From Elusimicrobiota bacterium (GTDB taxonomy: Bacteria; Elusimicrobiota; Elusimicrobia; Elusimicrobiales; UBA9959), in NCBI GenBank assembly GCA_029267355.1, contig JAJUJA010000005.1:1-59447 (forward strand): a stretch of 59,447 nt of DNA, read 5' to 3'. Of this stretch, positions 8,651-16,222 are shown in pieces. The position numbers were made by a program, and so were the translations under genes. How positions within the stretch are numbered: the stretch's first letter is position 1; each line of letters opens with the position of its first letter. The notes under the pieces were generated by a model. That model saw only the letters and a list, made by a program, of their open reading frames with translations, was not told where the DNA came from and did not search any database.

Positions 8651-9898
8651 TCAGGGCAAAAGCATCCAATCCTGCCAGTAAACTTCTTTTTTCTCCGGCT
8701 TTTTTTCCTGCTTTTTCGGCTTCTTTTCAGCCGGCTTGACAGTTTCCGGGCTGATGTTTTCAGTTTTGGATTTTTCAGTATCTTTTTTAAGTTCTCCGGC
8801 CTTCTTTTTCTCTTTCTGCGCTTTTTCAAATTCTTTCACGGCTTTGAGATTGTCTTCCTTTCTGTTTCTGACGAAATTCTTTTCATTCATTTTAAGGTAT
8901 TTCAAGGATAGCACCTCGGCTTTTTTCTTAATCTGCCTGAGCTTATAAACTTCAGCCCTGTCTTTATCGCTGTGAGATGAAAATTTCACCACAAGCGCTA
9001 TCCTTTGAGTGCCATTACCGAAGGTATCCGGGAACTGCGCCGCATATTCAAGCCTTACAAGGGATATATTCAAGGCGAAACCGGCCGTCATAAAATTGCC
9101 GTTATACGACTGCTTATATCCGCCCATAATGGAGAAAGGCATTTTATTGAATTCCAGTTCAGCGCCTATGCCCTTTTCTATGAAACTTTCCTTAAGTATT
9201 TTTTTGGCGGAAAGACCAAGGTATAGATTTTGATATTTTGAGCGATGGCTTATGCCTGCCTCAATTTTTGCCGAAGTCGGCAATTTCTCGTCTTCATATC
9301 TGTAATTAAGGCTGCCGCCGAAATTATCCAGCAAAAATGAGGCTGTAAAAAAATCGTCAAGAGACTTATAAACCGCGCCTGTGGCAAAGGTCAAAGATGA
9401 AGCCTTGTATTTCTCTGCCAGAGAGCTTTTCACGCTTTTAGCTTTGAAACCCCAGAATAATCTTTCGTCAAAAGGGATGCCCCAGCCGCCGCTTAAGGCA
9501 TAATCGCTTTGCAGATTTATGTTATACTCATTGCCCGATAAATCATAAAATCTTTCATCTCCGCTGTTATAGCCGAGATATGAAAGGCTGAAGCTGCCGA
9601 ATTCGCCGGCGGAATAAATAAGCCCGGCTGAGCCGTATTTGCCTATGCCGTCAGGCGCATTCCAATAAGAAAGCGAAAGCGAGCTTTCCGTAATATGCCC
9701 GAGAAGCCCCGGATTTGACAGGGCTGCGCCTGCGTCATTTACCAGAAAAGAACAGGCGCCGGACAGGGCAAAACAATGCGGAGACGCTTCTTCATTTAAA
9801 AACATAACCGAGGATGTGCCGTAAGTTTCGCAAAATGAAAGGTTAGGCGCCGCCAGAAGCGCCAAAAGCGAGATGAAAAGTATGGCCTTTTTCCTCAT
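8651..9898 (-). CDS. PorV/PorQ-like outer-membrane barrel protein with charged tail
   Basis: 415 residues. A signal peptide (MRKKAILFISLLALLAAPNLSFC) precedes a segment, ALSGACSFLVNDAGAALSNPG, typical of PorV/PorQ proteins: an early region with an NPG motif followed by alternating beta strands. PorV homologues are outer-membrane beta barrels that in Bacteroidota shuttle type IX cargo to the cell surface. The barrel ends near residue 300; the last 110 residues are an extended Lys/Glu-rich, coiled-coil-like tail ending VYWQDWMLLP, unusual for the family. The gene starts two bases after the stop of the secreted protease upstream, so the two are co-transcribed. Family assignment is by pattern; the exact role is unknown. 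Confidence 0.7.
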   Translation of the reverse strand: MRKKAILFISLLALLAAPNLSFCETYGTSSVMFLNEEASPHCFALSGACSFLVNDAGAALSNPGLLGHITESSLSLSYWNAPDGIGKYGSAGLIYSAGEFGSFSLSYLGYNSGDERFYDLSGNEYNINLQSDYALSGGWGIPFDERLFWGFKAKSVKSSLAEKYKASSLTFATGAVYKSLDDFFTASFLLDNFGGSLNYRYEDEKLPTSAKIEAGISHRSKYQNLYLGLSAKKILKESFIEKGIGAELEFNKMPFSIMGGYKQSYNGNFMTAGFALNISLVRLEYAAQFPDTFGNGTQRIALVVKFSSHSDKDRAEVYKLRQIKKKAEVLSLKYLKMNEKNFVRNRKEDNLKAVKEFEKAQKEKKKAGELKKDTEKSKTENISPETVKPAEKKPKKQEKKPEKKEVYWQDWMLLP

Positions 9899-9900
9899 CT

Positions 9901-12900
9901 TTATTTAACAACAAGTATTCTCTTTGTCTCTTTATAAGACGGAGTCTCTATAACGACAAAATACACTCCGCTTGAAACCTTCCTGCCGGCCTCGTTCAGG
10001 CCCGGCCATATATCGTCATAGCCGCCGGCCGGCCTGTAGCCCTCAAAAACCGTCATAACAAGCCGTCCCTGCTGATCATACACCTTAACCGAAAATTTGC
10101 CCGCCGAATCAGATTTAGAAGTTATATGCGCCTTTTCATTTAGCGAAGGGTTTATTATCCCGCCGTATATTTTGGTTTTATTTGAAGGAGGCGCTATTAT
10201 GTGGAAATAATCGCCGTATATACCGGACTGAGAATCTGTATTTGTAACTGTCAAATTCCAGTCGCCCGGCGGAGCCGAAGCAAGGGGCAGATCGCAGACT
10301 ATTTTGTCATTTGAAACTGAAATTACGGAAGCGTTTATATCGCTGGAACCAGTTTTTGATAAGGTTACCGAAGCTCCGCTTAAAAATCCATAGCCGTAAA
10401 CTTCAAGTCTGAACAAGCCTGTATTAATAGCTGTATTGGCGCTTAAAGACTCCACATACGGCGCTGCGTTATTTATGACAAAAGCACCGCCGGAAACATC
10501 ATATTGCCCGTCAGGATTCAGCACATAAACATCCCATGAACCGGCGGAGCTTCCGGAAAGAGACAGCAGACAGTTTATCTGATAATTCCCCGTCAGAGAT
10601 ATGTTTGAACAAGGTATTACTCCCCCCATACCCCTTTTAAGGAAAGCATTCAAGCCGGGCAAAAAATTAGAGCCGTTTATCCTGACCGTTATATTGCCGT
10701 AGTTTATGGCGGTATTCGGGTATATGGTTGAAATGGAAGGAGGCGGATTCATCACTGCAAGAGCATTGGAAAGAACTGCTTCCTGAGAGTCTGAATTTCT
10801 TACCACCAGATCCCAGTAGCCGGCAGCGGCGCCGTTAAGATTCACTGTACAGGTTATTGTAGAACTGTCGACCCTGTTGATATTAGCGGCATAAATATCG
10901 GAGTATCCCGGCTTTGTAAATCTAACTGAGGGGTTTTCAGAAAAATTGCTGCCTCTTATTGTTACCCCGCTCAATACGCCGTTATTTACCCCTGAAGCCG
11001 GAGACATTGATGTCAGAGCAGGCGGAGGCAGCGTAACAGTAAAAGCAGAGCTTAAAGTAAAGCTTTGCCCGTCAGGATTTATTACCTGAATATCCCAAGT
11101 CCCCGGTTCGGCGCCCGACAAAGGGAAAATACAGGTTATTTTTGTCGGAGAAACCACATTGACGGAAGTTGCGTTTATACCGGAAAAACCGGACCTTATA
11201 AGTTTAACAGAGGCGCCGTTTATAAAATTTGTGCCGCTTAAATCCGTTATTGAGACATTACCAGTATTAAGGCCGGTGTTTGGGGTAATTGAGGTAATAG
11301 TCGGCGGCGGATATATTACCGTAAAAGCGCCGGGCAAAGTGGCGGATGAGCCGTCAACATTGACCACCTCCACATTCCAAGTGCCGGTGCTGGCCCCGCC
11401 TATCGGGAAATCGCAAGTTATCTTGTTGAGATTGACAACATTTACATTCAAAGCGGAAATATCAGAATAGCCTGTCCTTTTAAGTTTTACGGCCGCGCCG
11501 CTCATAAAGCCGCTGCCGGCTAAATCGCTGACCGGCACGCTGCCGTCATTTCTGCCTGATGAAGGAGAAATGGAAGTTACGGAGGTTTTAAGATTATTCA
11601 GTGCATTATAGGCATCCGCTATACCGGCGCCGCATTTATTTGTGCCGTAGCAGAATGAAGAAGGCGGGAAATTTCTGGCGCTTTTTGAGATATTGTAAGT
11701 CATTTCGCTTATTGAGAGATTAGGCTTGAAAGCCAGCATCAAGGCTGCCAGGCCGCTTACATGAGGCGCAGCCATACTGGTGCCGTTTTTTTCTGCATAT
11801 GTATCCGAACCCGGGTTGGTAACGCCGTTATTTCCAAGAGATAAGACGCCATTGCCGGGCGTGCTTTCGCCGCCGGCGGCAGATATATAGACCGTCGGGC
11901 CGTAATTGGAATATGAGGCCATATCGCCGTCAGTTCTAAGCGCTCCCACTGTCACGACATTGGAGCAATTGGCGGGGAAATATGAAGAAGCCCAGTCGGC
12001 TGAATTTCCGGCTGCCGCAACAACTAAAGCTCCTGCCGATACAGCTGAATCTATGGCGCTTTGAATAATGGCCGGACATGAGCCGTAGCCGCCAAGACTC
12101 ATATTTATAACTCTGGCAGGACTTGAATTTGTTGCCGCGCCTGCCACAGGCAAGCCGGCCGCCCACCTTATGCCGTCGGCTATGTCATTTGTATAGCCGC
12201 CCCCTTTACCCAAAACTCTCACCGGAATTATTTTGGCGTTCCAGTCCACGCCGGCCACACCGAGACTATTGTCTGTAGCCGCGCCTATGGTGCCGGTCAC
12301 ATGAAGGCCATGCCATGAACTGTCATCGGTTTGACAGTAAGGGTCTGAGGGATAATCTTCGCAATAGCTGTCATAACACGGGCTGTATGGATCTATTTTT
12401 TCCGCCGCCGTACACCAGTCGCCCGGGTCTGAGGGATCGGAATCCCTGCCGTCGCCGTCATTGGCCGTATCCACATCGCTTATCATATCGTAGCCGGAGA
12501 GAATCCTTGAAAGAGAAATATCTTCATGAGACAATATGCCTGTATCTATAACAGCCACATTTATTGTCGGCGAACCTTTCACTATGTCCCAGGCCAAAGG
12601 CAAATTAAGCCCGGCCGGTTCTGAGCCGGAAGAATGATAATGCCATTGCGCCCAGTATTGAGTGTCATTCGGCACAGCCGCTATTCTGGCCTTGTAAACC
12701 GGTTCCGCTATCTCAATATCGGGGTCCTTTTTTATCTCCTCCAGGATGGAGTCTATCTGAGATTTTTTTGCCCTGTAAGACAGGCGGTACAGCTCAAAAT
12801 CTCCGCCTACTTTCCTTTCATAAGACAAAGCTATGCCGCGGCTTTGAAAAGCGGATATTTTTTTGGAAGCTATGGAAAGGTTTTTTTTGACCGCTTTGTC

Positions 12901-13020
12901 CTTATATTTGACGAGAATTTTATTCGGATGATAGACCGGCTCTTTCCTTGCGGCAAAAGCGGCATTTGAGAGATTGAAAATTAGAGAAAAAACAAGAAAA
13001 ATCCCGATGTTCCTTTTCAT
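9901..13020 (-). CDS. Secreted subtilisin-like (S8) protease with TIG/IPT repeats and FlgD/type IX-like C-terminal domain
   Basis: 1039 residues. The order is: signal peptide (1-23), an inhibitor-type propeptide (about 30-112), and a peptidase S8 domain (about 140-475) with the triad Asp159 (AVIDTG), His237 (SSWHGLHVTG) and Ser415 (NGTSMAAPH), plus oxyanion Asn339. A Cys-rich acidic insertion lies just before the His. About five repeats of roughly 85-90 residues follow, each opening with a motif like SISPSSGRNDG and containing a GFxxGAxV strand (IPT/TIG-like). The last 85 residues resemble the FlgD-like or type IX sorting domain (VSSGVYFVVIETP). The partner gene downstream encodes a PorV-like protein, which suggests surface delivery. 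All catalytic residues are present, so it should be active. Confidence 0.88.
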   Translation of the reverse strand: MKRNIGIFLVFSLIFNLSNAAFAARKEPVYHPNKILVKYKDKAVKKNLSIASKKISAFQSRGIALSYERKVGGDFELYRLSYRAKKSQIDSILEEIKKDPDIEIAEPVYKARIAAVPNDTQYWAQWHYHSSGSEPAGLNLPLAWDIVKGSPTINVAVIDTGILSHEDISLSRILSGYDMISDVDTANDGDGRDSDPSDPGDWCTAAEKIDPYSPCYDSYCEDYPSDPYCQTDDSSWHGLHVTGTIGAATDNSLGVAGVDWNAKIIPVRVLGKGGGYTNDIADGIRWAAGLPVAGAATNSSPARVINMSLGGYGSCPAIIQSAIDSAVSAGALVVAAAGNSADWASSYFPANCSNVVTVGALRTDGDMASYSNYGPTVYISAAGGESTPGNGVLSLGNNGVTNPGSDTYAEKNGTSMAAPHVSGLAALMLAFKPNLSISEMTYNISKSARNFPPSSFCYGTNKCGAGIADAYNALNNLKTSVTSISPSSGRNDGSVPVSDLAGSGFMSGAAVKLKRTGYSDISALNVNVVNLNKITCDFPIGGASTGTWNVEVVNVDGSSATLPGAFTVIYPPPTITSITPNTGLNTGNVSITDLSGTNFINGASVKLIRSGFSGINATSVNVVSPTKITCIFPLSGAEPGTWDIQVINPDGQSFTLSSAFTVTLPPPALTSMSPASGVNNGVLSGVTIRGSNFSENPSVRFTKPGYSDIYAANINRVDSSTITCTVNLNGAAAGYWDLVVRNSDSQEAVLSNALAVMNPPPSISTIYPNTAINYGNITVRINGSNFLPGLNAFLKRGMGGVIPCSNISLTGNYQINCLLSLSGSSAGSWDVYVLNPDGQYDVSGGAFVINNAAPYVESLSANTAINTGLFRLEVYGYGFLSGASVTLSKTGSSDINASVISVSNDKIVCDLPLASAPPGDWNLTVTNTDSQSGIYGDYFHIIAPPSNKTKIYGGIINPSLNEKAHITSKSDSAGKFSVKVYDQQGRLVMTVFEGYRPAGGYDDIWPGLNEAGRKVSSGVYFVVIETPSYKETKRILVVK

Positions 13021-13027
13021 AATTTAA

Positions 13028-13033
13028 ATTATA
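13028..13033 (-). promoter_or_regulatory. -10 box of the protease gene, leaderless arrangement
   Basis: TATAAT on the minus strand ends seven bases before the ATG at 13020, with no Shine-Dalgarno sequence between. The transcript would begin at or next to the start codon. The -35 is weak. It lies back to back with the dapB promoter. Confidence 0.55.
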
Positions 13034-13052
13034 TAATAAGCCGGTCACAAAA

Positions 13053-13081
13053 TTGTTTTTTTTTTGTTAAATGAATATAAT
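13053..13081 (+). promoter_or_regulatory. dapB promoter, leaderless arrangement
   Basis: TTGTTT (13053-13058), a 17-base spacer and TATAAT (13076-13081). Six bases separate the -10 from the ATG at 13088, and no ribosome-binding site fits there. This decides the dapB start: the TTG at 13064 lies inside the promoter. Confidence 0.65.
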
Positions 13082-13087
13082 GGACTT

Positions 13088-13771
13088 ATGAGTTTTTCTC
13101 TTATAATAAACGGCTGCGAAGGAAAAATGGGACGCGAAGTTGCCGCCCAGAGCCGGCTTTTCGCTCAAATAAAGGAAATCATCGGCATTGATAAGGACAA
13201 TAACCTTTTTTCAAAGACAGACCTGAAATACTCGCACAAGCCCTTGTTGATAGATTTTTCATCTCCTGAAGGCGCACTATCCGCCCTTAAATTCTGCCAA
13301 ACCAATAAAATCCCTGCGGTAATCGGAACCACCGGCTTTTCGGAAAAACAAAAAAGAGAAATTTTGTCATTCTCAAAAAAAATACCGGTGTTTTTATCCT
13401 CAAATATGAGCGCCGCAGTAAATTTGACTTTTCTTGCAGCTGAATTTCTGGCCGGAAATCTTGATTTTGACATTCACATACATGAAACGCATCACACAGC
13501 CAAAAAAGACGCGCCGAGCGGCACGGCTTTAACCTTCGCTTCCTTTATTGAAAAGGCCGGGAAAAAAGCGGCTATAACAAGCGCAAGAATAGGAGACATA
13601 AAGGGCGAGCATGAAATAGTATTTGCCGGGCCGGGCGAAAAGGTCGTATTGAAGCATTGCGCCTTTGACCGCTCAATATTTGCCGGAGGCGCGATTAAAG
13701 CCGGTCTTTGGCTCGCCGGCAAAAAACCGGGGCTTTATAATTTCCAGGACTATTTCAAGGCAAAGATATGA
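13088..13771 (+). CDS. dapB: 4-hydroxy-tetrahydrodipicolinate reductase
   Basis: 227 residues. It reduces hydroxytetrahydrodipicolinate with NAD(P)H in lysine and diaminopimelate synthesis. The N-terminal Rossmann motif INGCEGKMG matches the family GxxGxMG signature, and the active-site segment HETHHTAKKDAPSGTA holds the catalytic His and Lys and the substrate-binding SGTA. The ATG at 13088 is preferred over an upstream TTG because it begins just before the cofactor strand and follows a -10 box. It overlaps the start of the aminotransferase gene by four bases, which pairs two steps of one pathway. Confidence 0.95.
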   Translation: MSFSLIINGCEGKMGREVAAQSRLFAQIKEIIGIDKDNNLFSKTDLKYSHKPLLIDFSSPEGALSALKFCQTNKIPAVIGTTGFSEKQKREILSFSKKIPVFLSSNMSAAVNLTFLAAEFLAGNLDFDIHIHETHHTAKKDAPSGTALTFASFIEKAGKKAAITSARIGDIKGEHEIVFAGPGEKVVLKHCAFDRSIFAGGAIKAGLWLAGKKPGLYNFQDYFKAKI

Positions 13772-14937
13772 TAAAACTAAGTTCCAATCTGAAAAAATTC
13801 AAGCCATTTCTGTTTGAAGAGCTTTACAGAAAGGAAAGGGCGGAAAGAGCCAAAGGCAAAAAAGTTATAAGCATGGCTGTAGGCGATCCGGATATACCGA
13901 CGCATCCGGATATAGTTGAATTTGCTCTTAAAGAGACTCAAGATGCTATAAATCACCGTTATCCCAATACTAAAGGTAATCAGAATTTAAGGGAAGCCGC
14001 GGCGCGCTGGCACAAAAGAAGGCACGGCATAGATTTTCATCCGCATGATGAGATTTCGATTTTGATAGGCTCAAAAGAAGGGATAGCGCATTTGCCTTTT
14101 GCCGTAATGGAAAAAAAAGACATTTGCCTTATTCCCGACCCGACATATCCAACTTACAGAACAGGCGTTCTTTTGTCAGGCGGAGAGATATATGATGTGC
14201 CTTTGAAAGAGGAAAATGGTTTCCTTCCTGACCTGGCCAAAATACCTCAAAAAATAGTAAACAGAACAAGCCTGTTCTTTTTGAATTATCCCAATAATCC
14301 GACGGGAGCGGCAGCTGATAAGAATTTCTATAAAGAGCTGGTTAAATGGGCGCTTAAAAATGAAATAGTGATAGCGCTTGACGCCGCCTATTGCGAGATT
14401 TACTTTGGAGAGCCGACAAGCAGCATTTTTGAAATTCAAAACGCAAAGAAAGTCGCGGTAGAGTTTTATTCCGCCTCAAAAACATACTGTATGGCCGGCT
14501 GGCGCATAGGCTGGGCTGTCGGCAACTCCAAACTTGTCTGCGCTTTAAATCAGCTTAAAGAAAACATAGATTCGGGGCAGTTCAATGCCGTCCAAAACGC
14601 TGTAGCCTACGCCCTGGATAATCATGAGAGAGTATCGCCGCCTGTAAGGGAAAAATTCAGGGAAAGGGCCGATTTTTTCTCAAAAGCCCTTATTGAATGC
14701 GGCTGGAAAATAGTAAAGCCCGGCGGGTCCTGCTTTATATGGGCAAAAACGCCGGTTAAATGTAAAAGCGAAAAAGCAGCTGTTTTTCTGCTTGAAAACG
14801 CCGAGGTTCTCGCCGCGCCCGGGGCCGGCTTCGGCAAAAACGGAGAGGGCTATATAAGATTTTCGCTTACTCTGGAAGATGAGCTTCTCAAGCAAGCCGC
14901 TGAAAAAATTCAAAATCTGGACTGGAGCAAAATATGA
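13768..14937 (+). CDS. dapL: LL-diaminopimelate aminotransferase
   Basis: 389 residues, class I/II PLP aminotransferase fold. DapL converts tetrahydrodipicolinate directly to LL-diaminopimelate, bypassing the acylated route. Sequence marks are AVGDPDIPTHPDI near the N-terminus, GSKEGIAHLPFA, NYPNNPTGA, and SASKTYCMAGWRIG with the PLP lysine Lys238, followed by KENIDSGQF, which is typical of DapL. Placement directly after dapB supports the substrate, since many related enzymes act on other amino acids. It ends in a four-base overlap with the next gene. Confidence 0.88.
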   Translation: MIKLSSNLKKFKPFLFEELYRKERAERAKGKKVISMAVGDPDIPTHPDIVEFALKETQDAINHRYPNTKGNQNLREAAARWHKRRHGIDFHPHDEISILIGSKEGIAHLPFAVMEKKDICLIPDPTYPTYRTGVLLSGGEIYDVPLKEENGFLPDLAKIPQKIVNRTSLFFLNYPNNPTGAAADKNFYKELVKWALKNEIVIALDAAYCEIYFGEPTSSIFEIQNAKKVAVEFYSASKTYCMAGWRIGWAVGNSKLVCALNQLKENIDSGQFNAVQNAVAYALDNHERVSPPVREKFRERADFFSKALIECGWKIVKPGGSCFIWAKTPVKCKSEKAAVFLLENAEVLAAPGAGFGKNGEGYIRFSLTLEDELLKQAAEKIQNLDWSKI

Positions 14938-15854
14938 CTGCGCAAGAAATCATAATCTGGACTATTCTGTGTTTAATAGCTCTTTTCGTTCTAAGCGTCT
15001 ATCTCTCGTATAAAAAAAGAGACGCCATATTGAATCCCCCCAACCGCCGCTCGCCTGTAACAACCACGCCGGAAAATTTTCATCTGGCTTATGAAACTGT
15101 GTTCTTTAATTCGTCAGACGGCATAGAGCTTAACGGCTGGTTCATACCCTGCTCCAGCGGAGAAAGCTCAAAAACGATAATATTTTGCCACGGCTGGGCG
15201 TCAAACAAGGGAGAATTGCTCAAAGATACGCATTTTCTTGCCGAAAAAGGATTTAACCTTTTCTATTTTGATTTCAGGGGCTGCGGGGAAAGCAAGGATG
15301 CCGGTATATCCTCAGTCGGCTATCTGGAAACAAGAGATTTGGACGGCGCTTTCAAGTTCATCACAAGCGCGAGGCCCCAGCAGGCCCGGGAAGTTTATCT
15401 TTACGGCTGTTCAATGGGAGGATCAGTGGCCGTTTACCATGCCGCTCACAACAGCGAAATAAAGGCTGTTCTTGCCGAAAGCACTTTTTTCTCCTTTGAT
15501 TCAGTCATAAGAAGATGGAGCTGGAAAAGATTGAAAGTTCCCTATTTTCCCCTGGCTGCAATGACCATTTTCTTTGTCAAAAGAAAACTTAAGGTTGATC
15601 CCAATCTCTATTCTCCGGCGGCAAATATAGGCAAGATTTCAGTTCCGCTGTTTTTGATAAACGGCGATAATGATGATCTCGTTTCAATACAGGAGGCGCA
15701 AAAACTCATTGAGCTTTGCGCTTCGCCGGCAAAAGACCTGTGGATAGTAAAGGGCGCAAGCCATGCCAAATGCCCTGAAACTGCCGGTATTCATTTTGCT
15801 GAAAAGGTGACGGAATTTTACTGCTCGGCTGCGCAGCCCGCCGCGGCTAAATGA
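14934..15854 (+). CDS. Membrane-anchored alpha/beta hydrolase
   Basis: 306 residues. One N-terminal membrane helix (about 6-25) is followed by an alpha/beta-hydrolase domain. HGWAS gives the oxyanion-hole strand, GCSMGG carries the nucleophile Ser160, NGDNDDLV carries the acid near Asp245-Asp248, and GASHAKC carries His277. This is the arrangement of BEM46/YqkD-like hydrolases. The substrate cannot be told from sequence. It overlaps dapL upstream and the DUF454 gene downstream by four bases each, so it is co-expressed with lysine genes, but no functional link is evident. Confidence 0.85.
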   Translation: MTAQEIIIWTILCLIALFVLSVYLSYKKRDAILNPPNRRSPVTTTPENFHLAYETVFFNSSDGIELNGWFIPCSSGESSKTIIFCHGWASNKGELLKDTHFLAEKGFNLFYFDFRGCGESKDAGISSVGYLETRDLDGAFKFITSARPQQAREVYLYGCSMGGSVAVYHAAHNSEIKAVLAESTFFSFDSVIRRWSWKRLKVPYFPLAAMTIFFVKRKLKVDPNLYSPAANIGKISVPLFLINGDNDDLVSIQEAQKLIELCASPAKDLWIVKGASHAKCPETAGIHFAEKVTEFYCSAAQPAAAK

Positions 15855-16198
15855 AAAAAAGCCTTTTTATAATTTCCGGTTTTATATTTCTGCTTACAGG
15901 CCTGATAGGCGTATTCATTCCGCTTCTGCCGACCACTCCGTTTCTGCTTCTGGCAATTTTTTGCTGGACAAAAGCAGACGGCAGTCTCAATAAAATTATT
16001 CTTGAATCAAAATACCTCGGCCCTTACGTGAAGAATTACCTTGAGGGGCGAAAGACTCCTCTCAAGGTAAAGATAATTTCAATAATTTTTCTGTGGGTCT
16101 CTTTAACCGCCGGATTCATAATCTCAGGCAAAGAATGGCTGGCAATTCCGCTTGCCGCTATCGGAATAGGTGTAACCTGGCATATATTGAAAATTTAG
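15851..16198 (+). CDS. DUF454 (YbaN-like) inner-membrane protein
   Basis: 115 residues with three to four hydrophobic segments. The signature GLIGVFIPLLPTTPFLLLAIFCW, quoted here as its core IPLLPTTPF, is diagnostic of the DUF454/YbaN family of small inner-membrane proteins of unknown function. The mid-section LGPYVKNYLEGR is also typical. It closes the dapB operon, and 24 bases separate it from the convergent purNH gene. No hairpin terminator is seen between them. Confidence 0.87.
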   Translation: MKKSLFIISGFIFLLTGLIGVFIPLLPTTPFLLLAIFCWTKADGSLNKIILESKYLGPYVKNYLEGRKTPLKVKIISIIFLWVSLTAGFIISGKEWLAIPLAAIGIGVTWHILKI

Positions 16199-16222
16199 CC
16201 GCGCGCCTTTAAAAAAACCTTA

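Noticed and set aside
8638-8829. Small Lys/Arg-rich protein on the minus strand
   Set aside because: It is a frame-shifted reading of the charged tail of the PorV-like gene, without its own start signals.
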